Origin: Auanema rhodensis
Taxonomy: Eukaryota > Nematoda > Chromadorea > Rhabditida > Rhabditidae
Assembly: GCA_964057225.1 (NCBI GenBank)
Contig: CAXKVF010000080.1
Location: forward strand, 1 to 64,000
Direction: 5' to 3'
Length of the DNA: 64,000 nucleotides
How positions within the stretch are numbered: the stretch's first letter is position 1; every line of letters begins with the position of its first letter. Made by a program: the position numbers and the translations under genes. Shown piece by piece: positions 39,409 through 53,663 of this stretch. Below the pieces are notes generated by a model. It saw nothing but the letters and a program-made list of their open reading frames with translations. It was not told where the DNA came from and searched no databases.

Positions 39409-42400
39409 GTCTAAAAACAAATTTTTATTGATATTGGTGCATGGTAACCATGACTTTGAAATTTACGTGAACTTTAATTTATGCTAATTAAATGTACACG
39501 TGATGTGCACTTGGTATGTAACTCGCTTCACGTGAAAGATAAAGAAATGCGGTTTTCAAAATTAGATTCCCCATGTCCATATTAGTCTAAAAACAAATTT
39601 TTATTGATATTGGTTCATGGTAACCATGACTTTGAAATTTACGTGAACTTTAATTTATGCTAATTAAATGTACACGTGATGTGCACTTGGTATGTAACTC
39701 GCTTCACGTGAAAGATAAAGAGATGCGGTTTTCAAAATTAGATTCCCCATGTCCATATTAGTCTAAAAACAAATTTTTATTGATATTGCTTCATGGTAAC
39801 CATGACTTTGAAATTTACGTGAACTTTAATTTATGCTAATTAAATGTACACGTGATGTGCACTTGGTATGTAACTCGCTTCACGTGAAAGATAAATAGAT
39901 GCGGTTTTCAAAATTAGATTCCCCATGTCCATATTAGTCTAAAAACAAATTTTTATTGATATTGGTTCATGGTAACCATGACTTTGAAATTTACGTGAAC
40001 TTTAATTTATGCTAATTAAATGTACACGTGATGTGCACTTGGTATGTAACTCGCTTCACGTGAAAGATAAAGAGATGCGGTTTTCAAAATTAGATTCCCC
40101 ATGTCCATATTAGTCTAAAAACAAATTTTTATTGATATTGGTGCATGGTAACCATGACTTTGAAATTTACGTGAACTTTAATTTATGCTAATTAAATGTA
40201 CACGTGATGTGCACTTGGTATGTAACTCGCTTCACGTGAAAGAAAAAGAGATGCGGTTTTCAAAATTAGATTCCCCATGTCCATATTAGTCTAAAAACAA
40301 ATTTTTATTGATATTGGTGCATGGTAACCATGACTTTGAAATTTACGTGAACTTTAATTTATGCTAATTAAATGTACACGTGATGTGCACTTGGTATGTA
40401 ACTCGCTTCACGTGAAAGATAAAGAAATGCGGTTTTCAAAATTAGATTCCCCATGTCCATATTAGTCTAAAAACAAATTTTTATTGATATTGGTTCATGG
40501 TAACCATGACTTTGAAATTTACGTGAACTTTAATTTATGCTAATTAAATGTACACGTGATGTGCCCTTGGTATGTAACTCGCTTCACGTGAAAGATAAAG
40601 AGATGCGGTTTTCAAAATTAGATTCCCCATGTCCATATTAGTCTAAAAACAAATTTTTATTGATATTGCTTCATGGTAACCATGACTTTGAAATTTACGT
40701 GAACTTTAATTTATGCTAATTAAATGTACACGTGATGTGCACTTGGTATGTAACTCGCTTCACGTGAAAGATAAATAGATGCGGTTTTCAAAATTAGATT
40801 CCCCATGTCCATATTAGTCTAAAAACAAATTTTTATTGATATTGGTTCATGGTAACCATGACTTTGAAATTTACGTGAACTTTAATTTATGCTAATTAAA
40901 TGTACACGTGATGTGCACTTGGTATGTAACTCGCTTCACGTGAAAGATAAAGAGATGCGGTTTTCAAAATTAGATTCCCCATGTCCATATTAGTCTAAAA
41001 ACAAATTTTTATTGATATTGGTGCATGGTGACCATGACTTTGAAATTTACGTGAACTTTAATTTATGCTAATTAAATGTACACGTGATGTGCACTTGGTA
41101 TGTAACTCGCTTCACGTGAAAGATAAAGAGATGCGGTTTTCAAAATTAGATTCCCCATGTCCATATTAGTCAAAAACAAATTTTTATTGATATTGGTGCA
41201 TGGTAACCATGACTTTGAAATTTACGTGAACTTTAATTTATGCTAATTAAATGTACACGTGATGTGCACTTGGTATGTAACTCGCTTCACGTGAAAGATA
41301 AAGAGATGCGGTTTTCAAAATTAGATTCCCCATGTCCATATTAGTCTAAAAACAAATTTTTATTGATATTGGTTCATGGTAACCATGACTTTGAAATTTA
41401 CGTGAACTTTAATTTATGCTAATTAAATGTACACGTGATGTGCACTTGGTATGTAACTCGCTTCACGTGAAAGATAAAGAGATGCGGTTTTCAAAATTAG
41501 ATTCCCCATGTCCATATTAGTCTAAAAACAAATTTTTATTGATATTAGTTCATGGTAACCATGACTTTGAAATTTACGTGAACTTTAATTTATGCTAATT
41601 AAATGTACACGTGATGTGCACTTGGTATGTAACTCGCTTCACGTGAAAGATAAAGAGATGCGGTTTTCAAAATTAGATTCCCCATGTCCATATTAGTCTA
41701 AAAACAAATTTTTATTGATATTGGTTCATGGTAACCATGACTTTGAAATTTACGTGAACTTTAATTTATGCTAATTAAATGTACACGTGATGTGCACTTG
41801 GTATGTAACTCGCTTCACGTGAAAGATAAAGAGATGTGGTTTTCAAAATTAGATTCCCCATGTCCATATTAGTCTAAAAACAAATTTTTATTGATATTGC
41901 TTCATGGTAACCATGACTTTGAAATTTACGTGAACTTTAATTTATGCTAATTAAATGTACACGTGATGTGCACTTGGTATGTAACTCGCTTCACGTGAAA
42001 GATAAAGAGATGCGGTTTTCAAAATTAGATTCCCCATGTCCATATTAGTCTAAAAACAAATTTTTATTGATATTGGTGCATGGTGACCATGACTTTGAAA
42101 TTTACGTGAACTTTAATTTATGCTAATTAAATGTACACGTGATGTGCACTTGGTATGTAACTCGCTTCACGTGAAAGATAAAGAGATGCGGTTTTCAAAA
42201 TTAGATTCCCCATGTCCATATTAGTCTGAAAACAAATTTTTATTGATATTGGTTCATGGTAACCATGACTTTGAAATTTACGTGAACTTTAATTTATGCT
42301 AATTAAATGTACACGTGATGTGCACTTGGTATGTAACTCGCTTCACGTGAAAGATAAAGAGATGCGGTTTTCAAAATTAGATTCCCCATGTCCATATTAG

Positions 42401-45391
42401 TCTAAAAACAAATTTTTATTGATATTGGTTCATGGTAACCATGACTTTGAAATTTACGTGAACTTTAATTTATGCTAATTAAATGTACACGTGATGTGCA
42501 CTTGGTATGTAACTCGCTTCACGTGAAAGATAAAGAGATGTGGTTTTCAAAATTAGATTCCCCATGTCCATATTAGTCTAAAAACAAATTTTTATTGATA
42601 TTGCTTCATGGTAACCATGACTTTGAAATTTACGTGAACTTTAATTTATGCTAATTAAATGTACACGTGATGTGCACTTGGTATGTAACTCGCTTCACGT
42701 GAAAGATAAAGAGATGCGGTTTTTAAAATTAGATTCCCCATGTCCATACTAGTCTAAAAACAAATTTTTATTGATATTGCTTCATGGTAACCATGACTTT
42801 GAAATTTACGTGAACTTTAATTTATGCTAATTAATTGTACACGTGATGTGCACTTGGTATGTAACTCGCTTCACGTGAAAGATAAAGAGATGCGGTTTTC
42901 AAAATTAGATTCCCCATGTCCATATTAGTCTAAAAACAAATTTTTATTGATATTGGTGCATGGTAACCATGACTTTGAAATTTACGTGAACTTTAATTTA
43001 TGCTAATTAAATGTACACGTGATGTGCACTTGGTATGTAACTCGCTTCACGTGAAAGAAAAAGAGATGCGGTTTTCAAAATTAGATTCCCCATGTCCATA
43101 TTAGTCTAAAAACAAATTTTTATTGATATTGGTGCATGGTAACCATGACTTTGAAATTTACGTGAACTTTAATTTATGCTAATTAAATGTACACGTGATG
43201 TGCACTTGGTATGTAACTCGCTTCACGTGAAAGATAAAGAAATGCGGTTTTCAAAATTAGATTCCCCATGTCCATATTAGTCTAAAAACAAATTTTTATT
43301 GATATTGGTTCATGGTAACCATGACTTTGAAATTTACGTGAACTTTAATTTATGCTAATTAAATGTACACGTGATGTGCACTTGGTATGTAACTCGCTTC
43401 ACGTGAAAGATAAAGAGATGCGGTTTTCAAAATTAGATTCCCCATGTCCATATTAGTCTAAAAACAAATTTTTATTGATATTGCTTCATGGTAACCATGA
43501 CTTTGAAATTTACGTGAACTTTAATTTATGCTAATTAAATGTACACGTGATGTGCACTTGGTATGTAACTCGCTTCACGTGAAAGATAAATAGATGCGGT
43601 TTTCAAAATTAGATTCCCCATGTCCATATTAGTCTAAAAACAAATTTTTATTGATATTGGTTCATGGTAACCATGACTTTGAAATTTACGTGAACTTTAA
43701 TTTATGCTAATTAAATGTACACGTGATGTGCACTTGGTATGTAACTCGCTTCACGTGAAAGATAAAGAGATGCGGTTTTCAAAATTAGATTCCCCATGTC
43801 CATATTAGTCTAAAAACAAATTTTTATTGATATTGGTGCATGGTGACCATGACTTTGAAATTTACGTGAACTTTAATTTATGCTAATTAAATGTACACGT
43901 GATGTGCACTTGGTATGTAACTCGCTTCACGTGAAAGATAAAGAGATGCGGTTTTCAAAATTAGATTCCCCATGTCCATATTAGTCTGAAAACAAATTTT
44001 TATTGATATTGGTTCATGGTAACCATGACTTTGAAATTTACGTGAACTTTAATTTATGCTAATTAAATGTACACGTGATGTGCACTTGGTATGTAACTCG
44101 CTTCACGTGAAAGAAAAAGAGATGCGGTTTTCAAAATTAGATTCCCCATGTCCATATTAGTCTAAAAACAAATTTTTATTGATATTGGTGCATGGTAACC
44201 ATGACTTTGAAATTTACGTGAACTTTAATTTATGCTAATTAAATGTACACGTGATGTGCACTTGGTATGTAACTCGCTTCACGTGAAAGATAAAGAGATG
44301 CGGTTTTCAAAATTAGATTCCCCATGTCCATATTAGTCTAAAAACAAATTTTTATTGATATTGGTTCATGGTAACCATGACTTTGAAATTTACGTGAACT
44401 TTAATTTATGCTAATTAAATGTACACGTGATGTGCACTTGGTATGTAACTCGCTTCACGTGAAAGATAAAGAGATGTGGTTTTCAAAATTAGATTCCCCA
44501 TGTCCATATTAGTCTAAAAACAAATTTTTATTGATATTGTTTCATGGTAACCATGACTTTGAAATTTACGTGAACTTTAATTTATGCTAATTAAATGTAC
44601 ACGTGATGTGCACTTGGTATGTAACTCGCTTCACGTGAAAGATAAAGAGATGCGGTTTTCAAAATTAGATTCCCCATGTCCATATTAGTCTAAAAACAAA
44701 TTTTTATTGATATTGGTGCATGGTGACCATGACTTTGAAATTTACGTGAACTTTAATTTATGCTAATTAAATGTACACGTGATGTGCACTTGGTATGTAA
44801 CTCGCTTCACGTGAAAGATAAAGAGATGCGGTTTTCAAAATTAGATTCCCCATGTCCATATTAGTCTGAAAACAAATTTTTATTGATATTGGTTCATGGT
44901 AACCATGACTTTGAAATTTACGTGAACTTTAATTTATGCTAATTAAATGTACACGTGATGTGCACTTGGTATGTAACTCGCTTCACGTGAAAGATAAAGA
45001 GATGCGGTTTTCAAAATTAGATTCCCCATGTCCATATTAGTCTAAAAACAAATTTTTATTGATATTGGTTCATGGTAACCATGACTTTGAAATTTACGTG
45101 AACTTTAATTTATGCTAATTAAATGTACACGTGATGTGCACTTGGTATGTAACTCGCTTCACGTGAAAGATAAAGAGATGTGGTTTTCAAAATTAGATTC
45201 CCCATGTCCATATTAGTCTAAAAACAAATTTTTATTGATATTGCTTCATGGTAACCATGACTTTGAAATTTACGTGAACTTTAATTTATGCTAATTAAAT
45301 GTACACGTGATGTGCACTTGGTATGTAACTCGCTTCACGTGAAAGATAAAGAGATGCGGTTTTTAAAATTAGATTCCCCATGTCCATACTA
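39409..45391 (+). repeat. 15-mer-family block, right copy (34 monomers)
   Basis: Co-linear with 14957-20939, offset 24,452 bp at both ends. Shared rare changes prove common descent: GTGCCC (16013 and 40465 monomers), GTCAAAAAC (16716 and 41169), and the hybrid A5G + T132A monomer (19532 and 43984). Right-copy private changes include GTTTC at 44512. Within it, C149T/T174C at 42743 and 45383 are 2,640 bp apart, the 15-mer. Confidence 0.88.
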
Positions 45392-45743
45392 GTCTAAAAA
45401 CAAATTTTTATTGATATTGCTTCATGGTAACCATGACTTTGAAATTTACGTGAACTTTAATTTATGCTAATTAATTGTACACGTGATGTGCACTTGGTAT
45501 GTAACTCGCTTCACGTGAAAGATAAAGAGATGCGGTTTTCAAAATTAGATTCCCCATGTCCATATTAGTCTAAAAACAAATTTTTATTGATATTGGTGCA
45601 TGGTAACCATGACTTTGAAATTTACGTGAACTTTAATTTATGCTAATTAAATGTACACGTGATGTGCACTTGGTATGTAACTCGCTTCACGTGAAAGAAA
45701 AAGAGATGCGGTTTTCAAAATTAGATTCCCCATGTCCATATTA
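45392..45743 (+). repeat. Two-monomer junction between right-hand blocks
   Basis: C(A84T) and G(T132A) join the right copy of the 15-mer family to the right copy of the 11-mer. The left side has 20 monomers (20940-24449) in this place, so the two long copies differ by 18 monomers, minus the left 10-bp deletion. Confidence 0.82.
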
Positions 45744-48735
45744 GTCTAAAAACAAATTTTTATTGATATTGGTGCATGGTAACCATGACTTTGAAATTTA
45801 CGTGAACTTTAATTTATGCTAATTAAATGTACACGTGATGTGCACTTGGTATGTAACTCGCTTCACGTGAAAGATAAAGAAATGCGGTTTTCAAAATTAG
45901 ATTCCCCATGTCCATATTAGTCTAAAAACAAATTTTTATTGATATTGGTTCATGGTAACCATGACTTTGAAATTTACGTGAACTTTAATTTATGCTAATT
46001 AAATGTACACGTGATGTGCACTTGGTATGTAACTCGCTTCACGTGAAAGATAAAGAGATGCGGTTTTCAAAATTAGATTCCCCATGTCCATATTAGTCTA
46101 AAAACAAATTTTTATTGATATTGCTTCATGGTAACCATGACTTTGAAATTTACGTGAACTTTAATTTATGCTAATTAAATGTACACGTGATGTGCACTTG
46201 GTATGTAACTCGCTTCACGTGAAAGATAAAGAGATGCGGTTTTCAAAATTAGATTCCCCATGTCCATATTAGTCTAAAAACAAATTTTTATTGATATTGC
46301 TTCATGGTAACCATGACTTTGAAATTTACGTGAACTTTAATTTATGCTAATTAATTGTACACGTGATGTGCACTTGGTATGTAACTCGCTTCACGTGAAA
46401 GATAAAGAGATGCGGTTTTCAAAATTAGATTCCCCATGTCCATATTAGTCTAAAAACAAATTTTTATTGATATTGGTGCATGGTAACCATGACTTTGAAA
46501 TTTACGTGAACTTTAATTTATGCTAATTAAATGTACACGTGATGTGCACTTGGTATGTAACTCGCTTCACGTGAAAGAAAAAGAGATGCGGTTTTCAAAA
46601 TTAGATTCCCCATGTCCATATTAGTCTAAAAACAAATTTTTATTGATATTGGTGCATGGTAACCATGACTTTGAAATTTACGTGAACTTTAATTTATGCT
46701 AATTAAATGTACACGTGATGTGCACTTGGTATGTAACTCGCTTCACGTGAAAGATAAAGAGATGCGGTTTTCAAAATTAGATTCCCCATGTCCATATTAG
46801 TCTAAAAACAAATTTTTATTGATATTGGTGCATGGTAACCATGACTTTGAAATTTACGTGAACTTTAATTTATGCTAATTAAATGTACACGTGATGTGCA
46901 CTTGGTATGTAACTCGCTTCACGTGAAAGATAAAGAGATGCGGTTTTCAAAATTAGATTCCCCATGTCCATATTAGTCTAAAAACAAATTTTTATTGATA
47001 TTGGTGCATGGTAACCATGACTTTGAAATTTACGTGAACTTTAATTTATGCTAATTAAATGTACACGTGATGTGCACTCGGTATGTAACTCGCTTCACGT
47101 GAAAGATAAAGAGATGCGGTTTTCAAAATTAGATTCCCCATGTCCATATTAGTCTAAAAACAAATTTTTATTGATATTGGTGCATGGTAACCATGACTTT
47201 GAAATTTACGTGAACTTTAATTCATGCTAATTAAATGTACACGTGATGTGCACTTGGTATGTAACTCGCTTCACGTGAAAGATAAAGAGATGCGGTTTTC
47301 AAAATTAGATTCCCCATGTCCATATTAGTCTAAAAACAAATTTTTATTGATATTACTTCATGGTAACCATGACTTTGAAATTTACGTGAACTTTAATTTA
47401 TGCTAATTAAATGTACACGTGATGTGCACTTGGTATGTAACTCGCTTCACGTGAAAGATAAAGAGATGCGGTTTTCAAAATTAGATTCCCCATGTCCATA
47501 TTAGTCTAAAAACAAATTTTTATTGATATTGGTGCATGGTAACCATGACTTTGAAATTTACGTGAACTTTAATTTATGCTAATTAAATGTACACGTGATG
47601 TGCACTTGGTATGTAACTCGCTTCACGTGAAAGATAAAGAGATGCGGTTTTCAAAATTAGATTCCCCATGTCCATATTAGTCTAAAAACAAATTTTTATT
47701 GATATTGGTGCATGGTAACCATGACTTTGAAATTTACGTGAACTTTAATTTATGCTAATTAAATGTACACGTGATGTGCACTTGGTATGTAACTCGCTTC
47801 ACGTGAAAGATAAAGAGATGCGGTTTTCAAAATTAGATTCCCCATGTCCATATTAGTCTAAAAACAAATTTTTATTGATATTGGTTCATGGTAACCATGA
47901 CTTTGAAATTTCCGTGAACTTTAATTTATGCTAATTAAATGTACACGTGATGTGCACTTGGTATGTAACTCGCTTCACGTGAAAGATAAAGAGATGCGGT
48001 TTTCAAAATTAGATTCCCCATGTCCATATTAGTCTAAAAACAAATTTTTATTGATATTGCTTCATGGTAACCATGACTTTGAAATTTACGTGAACTTTAA
48101 TTTATGCTAATTAAATGTACACGTGATGTGCACTTGGTATGTAACTCGCTTCACGTGAAAGATAAAGAGATGCGGTTTTCAAAATTAGATTCCCCATGTC
48201 CATATTAGTCTAAAAACAAATTTTTATTGATATTGGTTCATGGTAACCATGACTTTGAAATTTACGTGAACTTTAATTTATGCTAATTAAATGTACACGT
48301 GATGTGCACTTGGTATGTAACTCGCTTCACGTGAAAGATAAAGAGATGCGGTTTTCAAAATTAGATTCCCCATGTCCATATTAGTCTAAAAACAAATTTT
48401 TATTGATATTGGTGCATGGTAACCATGACTTTGAAATTTACGTGAACTTTAATTTATGCTAATTAAATGTACACGTGATGTGCCCTTGGTATGTAACTCG
48501 CTTCACGTGAAAGAAAAAGAGATGCGGTTTTCAAAATTAGATTCCCCATGTCCATATTAGTCTAAAAACAAATTTTTATCGATATTGGTGCATGGTAACC
48601 ATGACTTTGAAATTTACGTGAACTTTAATTTATGCTAATTAAATGTACACGTGATGTGCACTTGGTATGTAACTCGCTTCACGTGAAAGATAAAGAGATG
48701 CGGTTTTCAAAATTAGATTCCCCATGTCCATATTA
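45744..48735 (+). repeat. 11-mer block, right copy (17 monomers)
   Basis: Matches 24450-27441 at a constant offset of 21,294 bp: CACTCGG (47075), T72C (near 47221), ACTTC type (near 47355), A57C (47911), GTGCCC with T132A (near 48485) and TATCGATA (48580). The only difference I noted is GGTGC here versus AGTGC at the 27090 monomer. One 11-mer unit is present (46096-48031) against two on the left. Confidence 0.9.
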
Positions 48736-49791
48736 GTCTAAAAACAAATTTTTATTGATATTGGTTCATGGTAACCATGACTTTGAAATTTACGTGAACT
48801 TTAATTTATGCTAATTAAATGTACACGTGATGTGCACTTGGTATGTAACTCGCTTCACGTGAAAGATAAAGAGATGCGGTTTTCAAAATTAGATTCCCGA
48901 TGTCCATATTAGTCTAAAAACAAATTTTTATTGATATTGGTTCATGGTAACCATGACTTTGAAATTTACGTGAACTTTAATTTATGCTAATTAATTTTAC
49001 ACGTGATGTGCACTTGGTATGTAACTCGCTTCACGTGAAAGATAAAGAGATGCGGTTTTCAAAATTAGATTCCCCATGTCCATATTAGTCCAAAAACAAA
49101 TTTTTATTGATATTGGTGCATGGTAACCATGACTTTGAAATTTACGTGAACTTTAATTTATGCTAATTAAATGTACACGTGATGTGCACTTGGTATGTAA
49201 CTCGCTTCACGTGAAAGATAAAGAGATGCGGTTTTCAAAATTAGATTCCCCATGTCCATATTAGTCTAAAAACAAATTTTTATTGATATTGGTTCATGGT
49301 AACCATGACTTTGAAATTTACGTGAACTTTAATTTATGCTAATTAAATGTACACGTGATGTGCACTTGGTATGTAACTCGCTTCACGTGAAAGATATAGA
49401 GATGCGGTTTTCAAAATTAGATTCCCCATGTCCATATTAGTCTAAAAACAAATTTTTATTGATATTGGTTCATGGTAACCATGACTTTGAAATTTACGTG
49501 AACTTTAATTTATGCTAATTAAATGTACACGTGATGTGCACTTGGTATGTAACTCGCTTCACGTGAAAGATAAAGAGATGCGGTTTTCAAAATTAGATTC
49601 CCCATGTCCATATTAGTCTAAAAACAAATTTTTATTGATATTGGTTCATGGTAACCATGACTTTGAAATTTACGTGAACTTTAATTTATGCTAATTAAAT
49701 GTACACGTGATGTGCACTTGGTATGTAACTCGCTTCACGTGAAAGATAAAGAGATGCGGTTTTCAAAATTAGATTCCCCATGTCCATATTA
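48736..49791 (+). repeat. Six transitional monomers
   Basis: The 48736 monomer has TCCCGATG, 48912 has TTAATTTTAC (A84T and G86T), 49088 starts GTCCAAAAAC, and 49264 has GATATAGAG (A134T). The last two tags reappear as part of the 5-mer at 53664-55423. Confidence 0.8.
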
Positions 49792-52255
49792 GTCTAAAAA
49801 CAAATTTTTATCTATATTGGTTCATGGTAACCATGACTTTGAAATTTACGTGAACTTTAATTTATGCTAATTAAATGTACACGTGATGTGCACTTGGTAT
49901 GTAACTCGCTTCACGTGAAAGATAAAGAGATGCGGTTTTCAAAATTAGATTCCCCATGTCCATATTAGTCTAAAAACAAATTTTTATTGATATTAGTTCA
50001 TGGTAACCATGACTTTGAAATTTACGTGAACTTTAATTTATGCTAATTAAATGTACACGTGATGTGCACTTGGTATGTAACTCGCTTCACGTGAAAGATA
50101 AAGAGATGCGGTTTTCAAAATTAGATTCCCCATGTCCATATTAGTCTAAAAACAAATTTTTATTGATATTGGTTCATGGTAACCATGACTTTGAAATTTA
50201 CGTGAACTTTAATTTATGCTAATTAAATGTACACGTGATGTGCACTTGGTATGTAACTCGCTTCACGTGAAAGATAAAGAGATGCGGTTTTCAAAATTAG
50301 ATTCCCCATGTCCATATTAGTCTAAAAACAAATTTTCATTGATATTGGTTCATGGTAACCATGACTTTGAAATTAACGTGAACTTTAATTTATGCTAATT
50401 AAATGTACACGTGATGTGCACTTGGTATGTAACTCGCTTCACGTGAAAGATAAAGAGATGCGGTTTTCGAAATTAGATTCCCCATGTCCATATTAGTCTA
50501 AAAACAAATTTTTATTGATATTGCTTCATGGTAACCATGACTTTGAAATTTACGTGAACTTTAATTTATGCTAATTAAATGTACACGTGATGTGCACTTG
50601 GTATGTAACTCGCTTCACGTGAAAGATAAAGAGATGCGGTTTTCAAAATTAGATTCCCCATGTCCATATTAGTCTAAAAACAAATTTTTATTGATATTGG
50701 TTCATGGTAACCATGACTTTGAAATTTACGTGAACTTTAATTTATGCTAATTAAATGTACACGTGATGTGCACTTGGTATGTAACTCGCTTCACGTGAAA
50801 GATAAAGAGATGCGGTTTTCAAAATTAGATTCCCCATGTCCATATTAGTCTAAAAACAAATTTTTATTGATATTAGTTCATGGTAACCATGACTTTGAAA
50901 TTTACGTGAACTTTAATTTATGCTAATTAAATGTACACGTGATGTGCACTTGGTATGTAACTCGCTTCACGTGAAAGATAAAGAGATGCGGTTTTCAAAA
51001 TTAGATTCCCCATGTCCATATTAGTCTAAAAACAAATTTTTATTGATATTGGTGCATGGTAACCATGACTTTGAAATTTACGTGAACTTTAATTTATGCT
51101 AATTAAATGTACACGTGATGTGCACTTGGTATGTAACTCGCTTCACGTGAAAGATAAAGAGATGCGGTTTTCAAAATTAGATTCCCCATGTCCATATTAG
51201 TCTAAAAACAAATTTTTATTGATATTGGTGAATGGTAACCATGACTTTGAAATTTACGTGAACTTTAATTTATGCTAATTAAATGTACACGTGATGTGCA
51301 CTTGGTATGTAACTCGCTTCACGTGAAAGATGAAGAGATGCGGTTTTCAAAATTAGATTCCTCATGTCCATATTAGTCTAAAAACAAATTTTTATTAATA
51401 TTGGTTCATGGTAACCATGACTTTGAAATTTACGTGAACTTTAATTTATGCTAATTAAATGTACACGTGATGTGCACTTGGTATGTAACTCGCTTCACGT
51501 GAAAGATAAAGAGATGCGGTTTTCAAAATTAGATTCCCCATGTCCATATTAGTCTAAAAACAAATTTTTATTGATATTGGTGCATGGTAACCATGACTTT
51601 GAAATTTACGTGAACTTTAATTTATGCTAATTAAATGTACACGTGATGTGCACTTGGTATGTAACTCGCTTCACGTGAAAGATAAAGAGATGCGGTTTTC
51701 AAAATTAGATTCCCCATGTCCATATTAGTCTAAAAACAAATTTTTATTGATATTGGTGCATGGTAACCATGACTTTGAAATTTACGTGAACTTTAATTTA
51801 TGCTAATTAAATGTACACGTGATGTGCACTTGGTATGTAACTCGCTTCACGTGAAAGATAAAGAGATGCGGTTTTCAAAATTAGATTCCCCATGTCCATA
51901 TTAGTCTAAAAACAAATTTTTATTGATATTGGTACATGGTAACCATGACTTTGAAATTTACGTGAACTTTAATTTATGCTAATTAAATGTACACGTGATG
52001 TGCACTTGGTATGTAACTCGCTTCACGTGAAAGATAAAGAGATGCGGTTTTCAAAATTAGATTCCCCATGTCCATATTAGTCTAAAAACAAATTTTTATT
52101 GATATTGGTTCATGGTAACCATGACTTTGAAATTTACGTGAACTTTAATTTATGCTAATTAAATGTACACGTGATGTGCACTTGGTATGTAACTCGCTTC
52201 ACGTGAAAGATAAAGAGATGCGGTTTTCAAAATTAGATTCCCCATGTCCATATTA
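49792..52255 (+). repeat. 14-monomer HOR, family II, copy 1
   Basis: Order: TATCTATA, A, T, T(T18C,T56A, TTTTCGAAAT), C, T, A, G, GAATGG type with GATGAAG and CCTCATG, T(TTAATAT), G, G, GTACATGG type, T. TATCTATA at 49811 recurs exactly 2,464 bp on at 52275. It is the same length as family I but has different members. Confidence 0.9.
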
Positions 52256-53663
52256 GTCTAAAAACAAATTTTTATCTATATTGGTTCATGGTAACCATGA
52301 CTTTGAAATTTACGTGAACTTTAATTTATGCTAATTAAATGTACACGTGATGTGCACTTGGTATGTAACTCGCTTCACGTGAAAGATAAAGAGATGCGGT
52401 TTTCAAAATTAGATTCCCCATGTCCATATTAGTCTAAAAACAAATTTTTATTGATATTAGTTCATGGTAACCATGACTTTGAAATTTACGTGAACTTTAA
52501 TTTATGCTAATTAAATGTACACGTGATGTGCACTTGGTATGTAACTCGCTTCACGTGAAAGATAAAGAGATGCGGTTTTCAAAATTAGATTCCCCATGTC
52601 CATATTAGTCTAAAAACAAATTTTTATTGATATTGGTTCATGGTAACCATGACTTTGAAATTTACGTGAACTTTAATTTATGCTAATTAAATGTACACGT
52701 GATGTGCACTTGGTATGTAACTCGCTTCACGTGAAAGATAAAGAGATGCGGTTTTCAAAATTAGATTCCCCATGTCCATATTAGTCTAAAAACAAATTTT
52801 CATTGATATTGGTTCATGGTAACCATGACTTTGAAATTAACGTGAACTTTAATTTATGCTAATTAAATGTACACGTGATGTGCACTTGGTATGTAACTCG
52901 CTTCACGTGAAAGATAAAGAGATGCGGTTTTCGAAATTAGATTCCCCATGTCCATATTAGTCTAAAAACAAATTTTTATTGATATTGCTTCATGGTAACC
53001 ATGACTTTGAAATTTACGTGAACTTTAATTTATGCTAATTAAATGTACACGTGATGTGCACTTGGTATGTAACTCGCTTCACGTGAAAGATAAAGAGATG
53101 CGGTTTTCAAAATTAGATTCCCCATGTCCATATTAGTCTAAAAACAAATTTTTATTGATATTGGTTCATGGTAACCATGACTTTGAAATTTACGTGAACT
53201 TTAATTTATGCTAATTAAATGTACACGTGATGTGCACTTGGTATGTAACTCGCTTCACGTGAAAGATAAAGAGATGCGGTTTTCAAAATTAGATTCCCCA
53301 TGTCCATATTAGTCTAAAAACAAATTTTTATTGATATTAGTTCATGGTAACCATGACTTTGAAATTTACGTGAACTTTAATTTATGCTAATTAAATGTAC
53401 ACGTGATGTGCACTTGGTATGTAACTCGCTTCACGTGAAAGATAAAGAGATGCGGTTTTCAAAATTAGATTCCCCATGTCCATATTAGTCTAAAAACAAA
53501 TTTTTATTGATATTGGTGCATGGTAACCATGACTTTGAAATTTACGTGAACTTTAATTTATGCTAATTAAATGTACACGTGATGTGCACTTGGTATGTAA
53601 CTCGCTTCACGTGAAAGATAAAGAGATGCGGTTTTCAAAATTAGATTCCCCATGTCCATATTA
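52256..53663 (+). repeat. 14-mer family II, copy 2, truncated after eight monomers
   Basis: Members 1-8 (TATCTATA to G) are present, then the order jumps to the 5-mer expansion instead of the expected GAATGG monomer. Confidence 0.88.

Noticed and set aside
50320-50495. CENP-B box, prompted by TTCG in the TTTTCGAAATT variant
   Set aside because: The downstream bases do not fit the NTTCGNNNNANNCGGGN core: no A at the required place and no CGGG. The ordinary monomer lacks TTCG altogether.
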